DNA of 64,000 bases from NCBI GenBank assembly GCA_963989385.1, contig OZ022515.1:6976803-7040802 (forward strand). Reading direction: 5' to 3'. Numbering within the stretch: the stretch's first letter is position 1; every line of letters starts with the position of its first letter. Positions 11,554 to 21,331 of this stretch are shown piece after piece. A program made the position numbers and the translations under genes. This stretch comes from Ctena decussata (Eukaryota > Mollusca > Bivalvia > Lucinida > Lucinidae). The notes beneath the pieces are model-generated. The model was not told the origin of the DNA, made no database searches, and was given only the letters and a program-made list of their open reading frames with translations.

Positions 11554-12516
11554 CATGAATTTGTCAAATATTTCATCTAATCCGCAGTTGCTTTCCTCCC
11601 CTGTCTTGCCAGCTTCTAAACTTGTATAGTCAATGAAAAATGTATATGACTCGTGCTGTTCTTTTCCAAACAAGTAACTGCATATACCATCTACGTTTAT
11701 AAGTGACCAAAAATTACACATCGCGCAAAATACATTTTTAATTAACGTACGTCCCTGTTTAAACGGCCAAGTTCTTTGTTCACAAGCAATTTCTAAAGAG
11801 GGATCATAACTTGTCATCAATCCTGTTTCATTACAGATGCCATAGTTAAGTAGTTCCGGTTTGACGCATGCATACTTATCTATAATGCTTTGTAGATCTT
11901 CTGGCGGTGTGTTTATTATATTACATTCTCGAGAGAGTAATACGTCCTTAAAGTTTTCAAATTTTACCGTCAGGATATCCAAACATGTTGTTTGTATCTG
12001 CCACGAAATTGACTCCTTGATCCCGTTACATTTAGCACAGTATCTGTTTTGGTATATTTTTCCTGTTTTATCAGATACCCATACAAAGTCCTCTAAAGTT
12101 GTTCCGTTCTGCGCACTGCATTTCGGTTCAATATTCGACCTAATATCTCCAGAAACAGGACAGATGTCGATGACCCTGTAAAACCCTTCATATGGATTTA
12201 TATCGCTCGGTCGAGATTTAAGATACGAATCGATACAAGACACTATACGGAGACCTGTTGTATGTATCATATCTTTATCTGGACAGCAGTTATCTAATTC
12301 CCAACATTCATCAGCACAAGAGCAAGGGAAACAACAAGGCTTTTCATCGTCTTTCGTGTTATTTGGCCAGATCTTCCGTGCGTCTGTATGGCAAAAGTTT
12401 GTATATGGACACATTTGTGATCCGAGGTCAAGCATCTGCTGTCTGTCAGTAAGAATATTGCAGCACAACATTAAAGTGACGAAGATACACACTATCGTTG
12501 ACATCTTCAATACCAT
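11554..12516 (-). CDS. Exon 1 of bivalve SMB-like / CxxCN receptor-type protein
   Basis: About 321 residues to the donor at 11,554|11,553 (ATG|GTAAGA, phase 0). I prefer the Met at 12,516 or the one at 12,504 because a signal peptide follows at once (MSTIVCIFVTLMLCC). The frame stays open to 12,615, but that extension is translated CT/GA microsatellite. Domains in order: signal peptide; cysteine-rich module with CCFPCSCADEC and NCCPD resembling somatomedin B; two CxxCN modules (CAKCNG, CAMCNF) with spaced cysteines; then NCGLDEIFDKFM leading into the next exon. Several NxT/S sites. The protein should be secretory or extracellular. From family knowledge this is the N-terminal part of orphan adhesion/secretin-like receptors expanded in bivalves; the ligand is unknown. 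Neighbours are all transposons. Confidence 0.75.
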
Positions 12517-12645
12517 AGATAATCTAAAAAAGGCGATGAATATGTAACGATAATATTTGTGCAATCTCTCTCTCCCTCTCTCTCTGTCTCTCTCATACAC
12601 ACACAGTTTCATCATAACATATGAAGGGTCTGGAAATAAGCAGGC

Positions 12646-12657
12646 GTTTATAAAATA
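12646..12657 (-). promoter_or_regulatory. Possible TATA box of the receptor gene
   Basis: The minus strand reads TATTTTATAAAC here, about 130-140 bases upstream of the preferred start codon. Initiation about 30 bases downstream would leave a ~100-base leader containing the GA/CT-rich tract at 12,566-12,595. Position and sequence are suitable; there is no other evidence. Confidence 0.35.
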
Positions 12658-12770
12658 CCAGTGTGGTACCTGCTAAAGAATGCCCTTTTCCCACTTTACC
12701 GTGCGTTATCATTTTCTTGCCATGTGTAGCGCCTTGATGTTAACTTATTTGATAATTTTAAAAGCAAATA

Positions 12771-13012
12771 AATGAGCCGCGACACGAGAAAACCAACAAA
12801 GTGGTTGTTCGCCCAGCGCATACTCATATTAGCCTGGGCACCCGCCTAGTGTAATCAGAGTCTTTGCTGTTCGCACAGACGTAGCTGAGACCCTTAGCTA
12901 CTTTTTCAGTGCTTAGAAAAGAGTCTGATTGGACTGGGCGAATGCCCAGACTGATTTGGATCTGCACTTGATACACAACTTTTTTGTTGGCTTGCTCGTG
13001 TCGCGGCTCATT
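12771..13012. mobile_element. MITE with GAGCCGCGACACGAG terminal inverted repeats
   Basis: Left end AATGAGCCGCGACACGAG and its exact inverse at the right end, with similarity continuing inward (ACCAACAAA). The interior has CAGCCTGGGC-like and GTAGCT...AGCTAC inverted motifs. Two further relatives lie at 53,117-53,371 and 55,866-56,099, and a lone terminus (CTCGTGTCGCGGCTC) at 14,628-14,642. About 242 bp, non-coding; the family is abundant in clam genomes. Confidence 0.8.
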
Positions 13013-14390
13013 AGTATACTTCCATGTTTCAATTGTTGTCGCTTTTCCTTGGGTTTAGTATGAGTTTTTCTAGAATTCATTCAGCGTCATCATTCAAAAT
13101 TAGATAAAAACATGGATTGGGAGATTATAAATCTATTTTTAATCAGATTTATGACTACTCTCTGACATGGGTTTTCTTCAATACAAAAGTTAGACAGTAA
13201 AGCTATACGACCTTTTCGAAAAACAAAATGTTTTTTTGAATTTACATTTTTTAAATTCAAATGTTTGTTTGTCCGAAAATTAACAGTTGATCATAATGGT
13301 AGATAGCAGGAGATTTGAGTGAAAAAAGGGGAGCAGGGAAGCAATTTTTTGCAACGTTTTCCCTTTTTGCTACACATCAAGTATTTATGTAGTGAAACTA
13401 TGATATGATTGGTTAGTGTTAATGTTCATGTAAATTTGACATGTATGACGTCAAAATATTTAGTGCTAAAGGGCGATAACTCAGCATCTTGTGACTAAAA
13501 TGCACGTAGAAATATTCAAAAGCAATAGGTTTGTAAAACAAAAATACTGGCAGTTTTTGCGAGTAAAAGTTAAATGTTTAAACTGTAAAAAATGTATGAA
13601 TGAGATAGTTATAGAGAAAAATAATAATGTAGGCTTGTTGTGTCTGACGTCACCATGGCAACAACCTCAAACTTACACATTTCTAAAGCAGCTTTTTAAG
13701 TATTTCACTGTTTTTCATGCCACATATATTCTGGGTGCATATGGTATTCCCCTTGGCATGTATATTTATTTTAGGCAATACATATAAACTTTAGCAGTGG
13801 TGCATACAAAATGGAAAAAAATACACTTGTTTCCCTTTTTCTGAAGGGCCTTTGAGCATACTGGTCAATAATATGCGTTATCTGTAAGCAATTTCGTTAA
13901 AATCATAAAATTAGAAGGAAAATATTTTTGTTATGCTTTCACGTACAATTGCTTAATAAAATAATCTTAAAATATTAGAAAAATACAATCTTAGTTGTTT
14001 TTTTTATTGGAAGATATTACTGGTAGTAAATACTATTAATTGATTAGGAAAGCCATTTCAGCACCAGTTATCAAATTTCTTTACTGCCCTACTCAGAGAA
14101 CAATTCTGACAGTTATTAAGAAATAGTGATTACTTGAATATACTAGCATTTTAGCAGTTATTTTAGGCTTTCATGTTGTAAGTTTTATACGTGGCATAAC
14201 AGAACAGTTTGAACTGCTATGTTGAACGACTAGAAGTATTCTGAAGAAGCACAGAAGATTTGCCGTTTGCCTGGTTATTCTGAAAGCATAAATCAATACA
14301 GTTAAAGTTATCGCTGTTATTGCTCAGCTACTCAATTTTACGATTTTAGAGAGTAACATACGTGACAATTTGTTATATATAGTTACTTAG
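13013..14390. other. No gene seen
   Basis: AT-rich, unique-looking sequence with short random frames. The longest (13,491-13,787, 98 codons) has no recognisable motif or splice context. Confidence 0.5.
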
Positions 14391-14394
14391 AAAA

Positions 14395-14550
14395 ACAAAA
14401 CAAAACAAAACCAAAGAAAAAAGAAAGAAAGAAAAAAGAATAAAAAAAAGAAAGAAAGAAAAAAAGAAATAAAAATAGAAAGAAGAGAAAAAAGAAATAA
14501 AAATAGAAAGAAGAGAAAATAAAAATAAAAAAGAATATAAAAAATACATT
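14395..14550. repeat. A/G-rich low-complexity tract
   Basis: Long run of AAAG/GAAA/AAAT words on the plus strand, nearly free of C and T. On the minus strand it gives a spurious Phe-rich frame. It may be an expanded poly-A-like tail of a retroposon. Confidence 0.7.
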
Positions 14551-14727
14551 ACTCCAGAAAATCAATACATTTAGTGCCTAGCTACTTAATTTCAAGATTT
14601 TAGAGATTAACATACAAGTTGGTTTTCTCGTGTCGCGGCTCGTTTATGAAGTGTGCAAGTTCATTGGACACTACATGTTCCTAGTAAGGCCAGTTTCTTC
14701 TTAATATTTGTTTCTTTTATGCTGAGT

Positions 14728-14995
14728 TGGGCTGCGTAATGCAGTCGGTAGGGCGTATGACGTATAAGCCAGAGGTCCTGGGTTCGATACCCGGTTCCGG
14801 CCACTTACTTTCATTTCTCCTTCTGCTGATTCAAGAAGGGCAGTTGTCAGTTACTGGTGAAAGGGGAGCAATTAGTAATGGTAAACCGCTTAGGAGGTCT
14901 AAGCCTGTCCAGGAATAGTGTGGTTAGGTTAACTGACTGTCCCGACATAGCTGCTTACCGTGGACGTTAAAAATAACACAACAACAAAAACAAAT
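14728..14995 (+). repeat. tRNA-derived SINE (family A), full-length copy
   Basis: tRNA-like head GGGCTGCGTAATGCAGTCGG with B box GGTTCGATACC at 14,781. It is followed by the family body (ACCGCTTAGGAGGTCTAAGC; CTGTCCCGACATAGCTG) and an ACAACAACAAAAAC tail. Three related copies lie at 17,342-17,610, 24,045-24,252 and 38,211-38,472. The A and B boxes form an internal RNA polymerase III promoter, so it may have been transcribable. No acceptor-stem pairing typical of a true tRNA. Confidence 0.85.
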
Positions 14996-15473
14996 TCTTT
15001 TATGCTGAACCATTGTTTAAAATAAGCAAATGACAGCTATGTGCTTGTATTTGATTTACACCCTGTGCACGGCCCCAATGCAAGCCAATATCGATAATTC
15101 GTAACGGTTAATCAGGTAAGCATTTGATTTGGAACATTTTTGCCCTGGAGGCGCACGCCTATCTGGCTAAGACTGGCTCGAATGTTCATTAAACAAAGGC
15201 TTGTGGATATAAAAAATCTCTTCCTCCTCCAGGGACAAGTAAAAAATCATACACCACTTATCCGGCAAAAATTATTTCAAAGTCCAACACCACAAATATG
15301 ATGCATCATTTTCAGGATTATTCTGTCATAAAACATTTATCTCTGACATTATTTTGAGAAATTTTAATAACCTCAAAGCAATAAAATTCAATAACTTATA
15401 TTAGGCAACTTTTCTTTCTTATTCCTTATCTACACATGTAAAACTTTTTGCAGGATATTCTGCAGATTGGGAT

Positions 15474-15530
15474 GACAAACAGTGTGGACCCTGATCAGAC
15501 TGCGTCTGAACAGGGTCCACACTGTTTGCC
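15474..15530. repeat. Short palindrome CAAACAGTGTGGACCCTG
   Basis: An almost perfect inverted repeat (GACAAACAGTGTGGACCCTG / CAGGGTCCACACTGTTTGCC) around GATCAGACTGCGTCTGAA. Diverged relatives occur at about 27,420-27,485, 40,000-40,075 and 55,625-55,705, and parts near 60,285-60,550. A small dispersed mollusc MITE. Confidence 0.7.
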
Positions 15531-15613
15531 TTAGTATTTTTCTAAAACAACAATTTAGTTGATAACTTGATTGACAAGGAGACTTTAATAAAAGTAATAA
15601 AAGTAATAAAAGT

Positions 15614-15988
15614 TTGACTGCCAAGCTTTTACAGCAGGGGTATCGGTATCATAAACTTCGAAAAGCTTTTTCTAAATTTTATCGTAGACACTTTGAATTG
15701 GTTTCTAAATATAATATAGGGTTAAGGTCACTTTTGCAACAAGGCCTATCGGAACCTGAATTTTATGGTGACTTAGTATATAAATTACTCAAGATCGTAG
15801 GGAAAACAGAATTTCCCGATCAATTTAAGAAAATTATCATACGATTTAAACGCATTGGCTATAACATAGATGTAATGCGACAGTCTGCATGCTTATTGGT
15901 TAACCCAATCACGATTGACAACTTTGCTGTCCTCTTTAATTGCACGCCGGTGGGTCGGGATTCAGACTCTATGATAGCCCCTACATAA
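15614..15988 (+). pseudogene. C-terminal fragment of a reverse-transcriptase retroelement ORF
   Basis: A 124-codon frame opening TAKLLQQGYRYHKLRKAFSK and containing FYGDLVYKL and NIDVMRQSACL. From family knowledge, this tail follows the reverse transcriptase domain in an abundant retroelement of molluscs and other marine invertebrates (Penelope-like or LINE-like; I cannot resolve the class here). The catalytic part is missing upstream, where sequence changes at about 15,600 after a (TAATAAAAG)n stretch, so the copy is 5'-truncated as expected from incomplete reverse transcription. The frame ends at a plausible native stop (DSMIAPT), followed by a long conserved 3' untranslated region. Confidence 0.6.
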
Positions 15989-16640
15989 AGCTATATATTA
16001 GTTGGTTGGGGCCGGATGTTTGTCTGTTTCTTGGCCCACCGGGGTTCAACTGGTGGTCTTCTTTTGCTCCAGTACTCCAGTGGTGTTGCTGACGCCCCAG
16101 GGATCTCCGGGTGTCTCAACACGTTTTGGCTGTCGAGTCCTCATCCTTGCTTCATCACGGTATTTTCTTGATCTTAATTGTTGACCGTGATGACTCTCTG
16201 ATGAGTTAGGGGACCTCCATACGAACCGAACTACCAACTAATTGTGTGCACCGCAGCGGAGGGTGAGGGTGAAGGTTTGGGCCCAGTAAAGTTATTACTG
16301 ACCGTCCCAAGGCAGTACTTTTGTTGCGGTTGCATTTGTTTTATGTTCGGTGCTGTTTAATTTATTGTGTTCTCAGTTTAATCCTTCTATCATAAAAATA
16401 GAAAATAGGTAAAAAAAATAATTATTAAATGTTTTTACATATAAATTGCTTAGTCCGTTGTAACCCGTCTGTTGGTCTAAATTATTTAGTTCAATAAAGA
16501 TAGCTGAGTTGCCATCTATTTGGGAAAGAGTTGCTGTCTCGGCTAATCACTTGTAATTTATTGCTTGTTGGGATGTCTTTGTCAATCTTTCCCTTTGGTG
16601 TTTGGGATAGGGTTTGGGATCTGATTCAGTCAGTTCCTGA
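15989..16640 (+). mobile_element. 3' untranslated region of the retroelement at 15.6 kb
   Basis: GC-richer than its surroundings and shared with other copies: the GACCGTGATGA...GACTCTCTGATGAG part matches about 26,025-26,060, and TTATTACTGACCGT through TTCCTGAAGTGTAGTTAC matches 52,545-52,860. The shared block over several insertions marks it as a repeat tail, not a gene. Confidence 0.65.
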
Positions 16641-17341
16641 AGTGTAGTTACTCTTTAAATTTATAGACTTTTTCGAAGTTGTCCCTAGCTAGATTTTTTT
16701 ACTGGGGCCAGAGGGCTGCATAGAATCCTTGCCACAGAAAAAATGGGGCGATGACAGAAAAACATGGGAATGGGAAAAATGCATCATGGGCGCAATGGTG
16801 CGGTCTAGAATGAACAAAATTTTTCACTTATCCTGGGTGAAAAAGGACAAGTCGGGCACATGGTATTTCCACAGCCCTGATTAATCCGCAAGCCGAAATC
16901 TGCTGTAATGACAAAAATACGTACATCTCATGAGACAGTCAATTAGAAATGACAATCACTAACCCTAGCTGCCTTCCACCAGCACAGCAGTTTTAATCGG
17001 GGACCCCACCTAATGTAACCGCATCGTTTCTAACAGTCATAGTAACCGTTTTGATGCTGCTAACTGTTCAATAGTCTGACATACAATTGAATTTAACTTG
17101 TAAAAATTATTGTAAACAGCAAACATTTTGCCGGGACATTTAGTTCGCCCAATTCAGAATGTTTTGTTTCTTTGTTCTTTTTTTCAGCCATGTAATAATT
17201 TATATACTGTTTACTCAGGGAGGTGTATGATGAGAGTGATATCATTTCCTTTTGATCGAAAGAAAAAATACATTAATCGTGTTCCAGCCTTTCCGCTATA
17301 TTTATTGCAAGTTTTACCACACCACCTTTCACGCCGCCTAT
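16641..17341. other. No gene seen
   Basis: Unique-looking AT-rich sequence. No supported feature. Confidence 0.5.
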
Positions 17342-17610
17342 GGGCCAGGCCGCATAGCACAGTCGGTATTGCATCTGACATAAGCCAGAGGTCCTGGGAT
17401 TGATACCCTGTCCGGCTACTTACTTTCATTTCTCCTTCCGCTGTTTCAAGAAGGGCGGTTTCAGTTAGTGGTGAAAGTAAGTGCACTTAGTACTGGTTAA
17501 CCGCTTAGGAGGTCTAAGCCTACCCAGGAATACTGTGGTTAGGTTAACTGACCGTCCAGACATGACCATAGCTGTTTGGATGTTAAACAGTTACAATAAC
17601 ACAACACACA
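17342..17610 (+). repeat. tRNA-derived SINE (family A), second copy
   Basis: Same family as 14,728-14,995: head GGGCCAGGCCGCATAGCACA, degenerate B box GGGATTGATACCC, body ACCGCTTAGGAGGTCTAAGC, tail AATAACACAACACACAA. Same orientation as the first copy. The weaker B box suggests it is older. Confidence 0.85.
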
Positions 17611-18167
17611 ATGCAGCCCATGGTCACGTAGTGCGGCTTTTGCTAGCATTTTGCTCCTGATGCAGATCAAATACACCCTTTGTTTCATTAAGCATGGATC
17701 TAGGATTACAGGTCCTTTTACAGCAACCAGTTGATTTATGCTCTTTTGTGCTTGAGGTAACTATGATATCTTCAGACGCAGACTGAGCCAAATTGTTCAA
17801 ATTTACAAAGTCTTTATGCAAACAGATGGTCTGTTGGCGAATCTGGCAGAGTTGGAAAATGTCTGGCGATTTTCGCCAGGGCCCCGGCCCCACTGTCCTA
17901 CAGTTAAAAAAGTTGGCATTCTCCAAATTGGTAAAATGGAATTACCCATTGTAAAAGTCCGCACTCATGACTTTTGGCCGAGAAAAAATAAAAAAGAACC
18001 TTTGGGAGTTCATGTTTCTAATTTTGTTCTTAGTATGGGACATCTGAGATTGGTCAATGTTTGCAACGTTTTAGATACAGCCAATTGTTACAACCATTAT
18101 AGTATTTGGTCCAAAGATGTGCTCGCATCGGTTGGTTTTGGCCTTATTTTGTAAATCAATTTTTATT
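17611..18167. other. No gene seen
   Basis: A 112-codon frame on the plus strand (17,816-18,154) has no recognisable domain and no splice context; I do not call it. A small hairpin (CTGGCGATTTTCGCCAG) sits near 17,861. Confidence 0.45.
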
Positions 18168-18945
18168 GTCGAGCCCGCTTGCGGAGAGCGAGACATAGTA
18201 GTTTCAACCACAGTTCGGTATATGTGCGTGCGTTAGTGCGTGCGTCCGTCCGGATTTGTCCTGGCCATAACTTCTGCACCTACAAATGGATTTTCAAATA
18301 ATTTGGCACAATTGTTCTCCTTGATAAGTAAACGTGCCATTTGAAACATATGTTCAGGTAGGTCCAAGGTCAAGGTCACCCTCGAAGGTCAAATGATAAA
18401 ATGGTCATAAATTGAGCTTGTCCGAGCCATAACTTCTACAATTACGGATGGATTTCCAAATAATTTGGCACAATTGTTCTCCTTGATAAGTAGAAGTGCC
18501 ATTTAAAAACATTTGTTCAGGTAGATCCAAGGTCAAGGTCACTCTTGAAGGTCAAATTATAAAATGGTCATAAATTGAGCTTGTCCGAGCCATTTCTTCT
18601 ACATTTATGGATGGATTTCAAAACAATTATGCACAATTGTTCTCCTTGGTATGTAGAAGTGCCATTTGGAACATTTGTTCAAGTAGGTCCAATGTCAAGG
18701 TCACACTTGAAGGTCAAATTATAAAATGGTCATAAATTGAGATTGTCCGAGCCATTACTTCTACATTTATGCATGGATTTCAAAATAATTTGGCACAACT
18801 GTTCTTCTTGATGAGTGGAAGTGTCAAGTGACATACATGTTTGGGTAGGTCCAAGGTTAAGGTCACACTTGAAGGTCAGATATTGTAATTGTCATAAATT
18901 GAGCTTGTCTGGGTCATCACTTCTACGCATTTTCCTTTGTGAAAT
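18168..18945 (+). mobile_element. HINE-like tandem-repeat element, four ~164-bp units
   Basis: Starts with a hairpin-like GAGCCCGCTTGCGGAGAGCG and a (TGCG)/(TCCG)n microsatellite. At least four units follow with period about 164 (GGTCCAAGGTCAAGGTCAC at ~18,361, ~18,526, ~18,688 and ~18,850). Units carry the shared phrases AATTTGGCACAATTGTTCTC and GAGCTTGTCCGAGCCAT. The arrangement matches the pearl/CvE-type and HINE elements of bivalves. Non-coding. The 3' end is not clearly seen. Confidence 0.65.
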
Positions 18946-19390
18946 TTGAAAGAAAAGAAGAAATATGCTGGCTAAGCATGATTTTGTTTGGTTTCTTTCT
19001 AGAGTGAAGCAGTTATTTAGTCTTGACATACTCATAGGTCACTATAGCAAACAGCAGGTCAACCAGTTGTCCCTGGACAACTTTCTAGTCTTTATTTGTG
19101 TCCTGTACCGACATTGGATCTTGTGGGTAGACTACCCAGTCGGATTTGAAGGAAACAAATATCCAAGTTCATGTCGTGTCTTAGGCTACAAACCATGCTA
19201 GTTCTATTGGGCCTTTGAAAAATGTTTTGCAGTGCTAACAGATAAATTTAAACTACTGTATTAATCCTAATAAATGTCCCATGCTCCTATAAATGCTCCC
19301 TGCTGCTTTTCCAAAAATTGATTTATTTTTTAACTTGCATGAATATTTGTTTGCTTCTCTGGATAAGGTAGCTCGTCAAAATGGAGTCTA

Positions 19391-19692
19391 TTACACAGGG
19401 TATAATCGATTCCGCTAATTTTTGCTTCCTGCAGAGACTGTACATCATATCTGGCTTCCGCCGAGACTGTCCGCGAACTATTGCTTCCTGCCGAGACTTC
19501 TGTACATGATAAATGGCTTCCTAGCCTCGGCAGGAAGCAGAATCACGCGGACAGTCTCTGCAGGAAGCCATTTCTCGAGGACAGTAGTCTCTGCAGGAAG
19601 CAAGAGTTCGCGGACAGTCTCGGCGGAAGCCAGATATGATGTACAGTCTCTGCAGGAAGCTAAAATTGGCGGAATCGATTATACCCTGTGTA
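19391..19692. mobile_element. Near-perfect palindrome built from GCTTCCTGC...GAGACTGT units
   Basis: From TACACAGGGTATAATCGATT at 19,392 to its inverse ending at 19,692, the two ~150-base halves are almost identical inverted copies. Within each arm a ~45-bp unit (GCTTCCTGCNGAGACTGT...) recurs three times, so the arm is itself a tandem repeat. The open frame across it (19,422-20,045) is an artefact of repeat symmetry. Probably a foldback DNA element; no target duplication is certain. Confidence 0.8.
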
Positions 19693-19781
19693 TTACTCTT
19701 AAAGAGAAGAACTTGCACCTAGAGTTGACCCCTACTAAGAAGGGATGCTTAAACAATAGAGTTACTGCCTTCGAAAGTATA

Positions 19782-19996
19782 GGGGAGAGTCGGGTAACTT
19801 CGGACAGGCGGGTAAATTCGGACAGTGACATTGTTTCCTTTATATGTCAGTTGTTTGGAATTAAAACAAAACTAACTGAGCAAACAGTGAAAATCCTGAT
19901 GAGACGGCTCATTATGAGCCGTCTCATCTGGATTTTCACTGCTTGCCATGATATGTCCGAATTTACCCGCCTGTCCGGAGTTACCCGACTCTCCCC
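19782..19996. mobile_element. 215-bp palindromic MITE with TA duplication
   Basis: Termini GGGGAGAGTCGGGTAACT and the matching inverse at the right end extend through GGACAGGCGGGTAAATTCGG. An inner stem GTGAAAATCC(A/T)GATGAGACG closes on the centre GGCTCATTATGAGCC. TA flanks both ends (19,780-19,781; 19,997-19,998), the Tc1/mariner signature. Non-coding. The arms are nearly identical over 43 bases, so the copy is young or constrained. Confidence 0.85.
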
Positions 19997-20048
19997 TACC
20001 CATTATCTGTATAACCCTTATGATGGGTATTATGGCAGTAGCTGATTT

Positions 20049-21260
20049 TTGTCCCCCGACCGAACGCTTCGGGGGATATAGCGATGAGCCTGGCATCCAT
20101 ATGTCCGTCCGTCCGTCCGAAAATAATTTCTTGTTCACTCTATAACTTGAATACCCTTTGGAAAATTTTCATGATACTCCACAGTTATGTAGAACAGGTC
20201 AGGACTGTGACTCGAACATAAGTGGTAACTCTTGCTATTGTACTTTTTGAGTAATCTCCCCTTTGGTGATTTTTTGGCACATTCGTATCTGCTCTGTAAC
20301 TTGAATACCGTTTGAAATATTATCATGATACTTTACAGATATTTAGAATAGGACATGACAATATGTTGCAAATAAGAATGGTAACTCTTGCTATTGTATT
20401 TTTTGAGTTACTCCCCTTGTTGGTTTTAAGTGTGAATTTAGGTCAGGACTGTGACTCGTACATCAGTGGTAACTCTTGCTATTGTACTTTTTGAGTAATT
20501 TCCCCTTTGGTGATTTTTGGCACTTTCTTTTCTGCTCTATAACTTGAACACCTTTTGAAATATTTTCATGATATTTCACAGGTATGTAGAACAGGTCATG
20601 AACCATGTGTTGCAAACAAGAATGACAACTCTTGCTTTCTAACTTTTTTAGTTATTTCCCCTTGATGGTTTTACGCATGATTTCATGTCCGCTGAATAAC
20701 TATAATACATTTTGAAGCATTTTCTTGATACTTCACCGATAGGTAGGACGGGTCATGAATTCATGTCCTTTCTTTTACTTGAATACCCTTTAAAACATTT
20801 TCATGATGCTTCACAGATATGTATAACTTGTCATGGTGATGTGTTGCGAACAAGGATGGCAACTCTTGCTTTCTTACTTTTTGAGTTATTTCCTCTTGAT
20901 GATTTTAGATGTGATTTGGTGTCCGCTTTATAACTTGAATACCCTTTGGAATGTTTTCATGATACTTCAGATATGTAGAACTTGTCATGGTGATGTGTCA
21001 CGAACAAGAATGACAGCTCTGTCTTCTTTCTTTTTGAGTTATTTCCCCTTAATGGTTTTAGGTGTCCGCTCCACAACTTAAATACCCTTTGAAATAGTTT
21101 TATTATACTTCACAGATATGCAAAACAGGCCATGACAATTTGTTTCATACATGAACGACAACTTTGAGCTGCAGTTTGTGTCTCTGCTCCATAATTATAA
21201 TTCTGGCCTGCTCCACAATTTTAATACTCTTATACCTTTTAGAATAGTGATGATCATGCC
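20049..21260 (+). mobile_element. HINE-like tandem-repeat element, ~155-bp units
   Basis: Begins with the hairpin CCCCCGACCGAACGCTTCGGGGG, then (GTCC)n at 20,103-20,119. About six units follow, each with CTTGAATACC.TTTG, a CATGATACTTCACAGATATG phrase and TTTTTGAGTTATTTCCCCTT. Spacing of the last phrase is about 90-230 bases, mostly ~155. Frames at 20,312-21,081 are translations of the repeat. The 3' boundary is uncertain. Confidence 0.65.
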
Positions 21261-21331
21261 ATGATATCCTATCAATGTTCCTCCCCCCCTCCAAAAAAAA
21301 TCTGTCTCCTCAACTCCCCCCCTCCCCTAGT

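Noticed and set aside
12517..12615. Upstream extension of the receptor start to the first Met
   Set aside because: The added residues are Arg/Glu-rich translation of a GA/CT microsatellite; the signal peptide begins at the Met at 12,516 or 12,504.
14383..14565. Phe-rich minus-strand frame
   Set aside because: Translation of an A/G-rich low-complexity tract.
19422..20045. 207-codon plus-strand open frame
   Set aside because: It spans one palindrome and most of a second. The residues repeat (AGSRITRTVSAGSHFSRTVV) because the DNA arm is a tandem repeat; no domain, no splice context.
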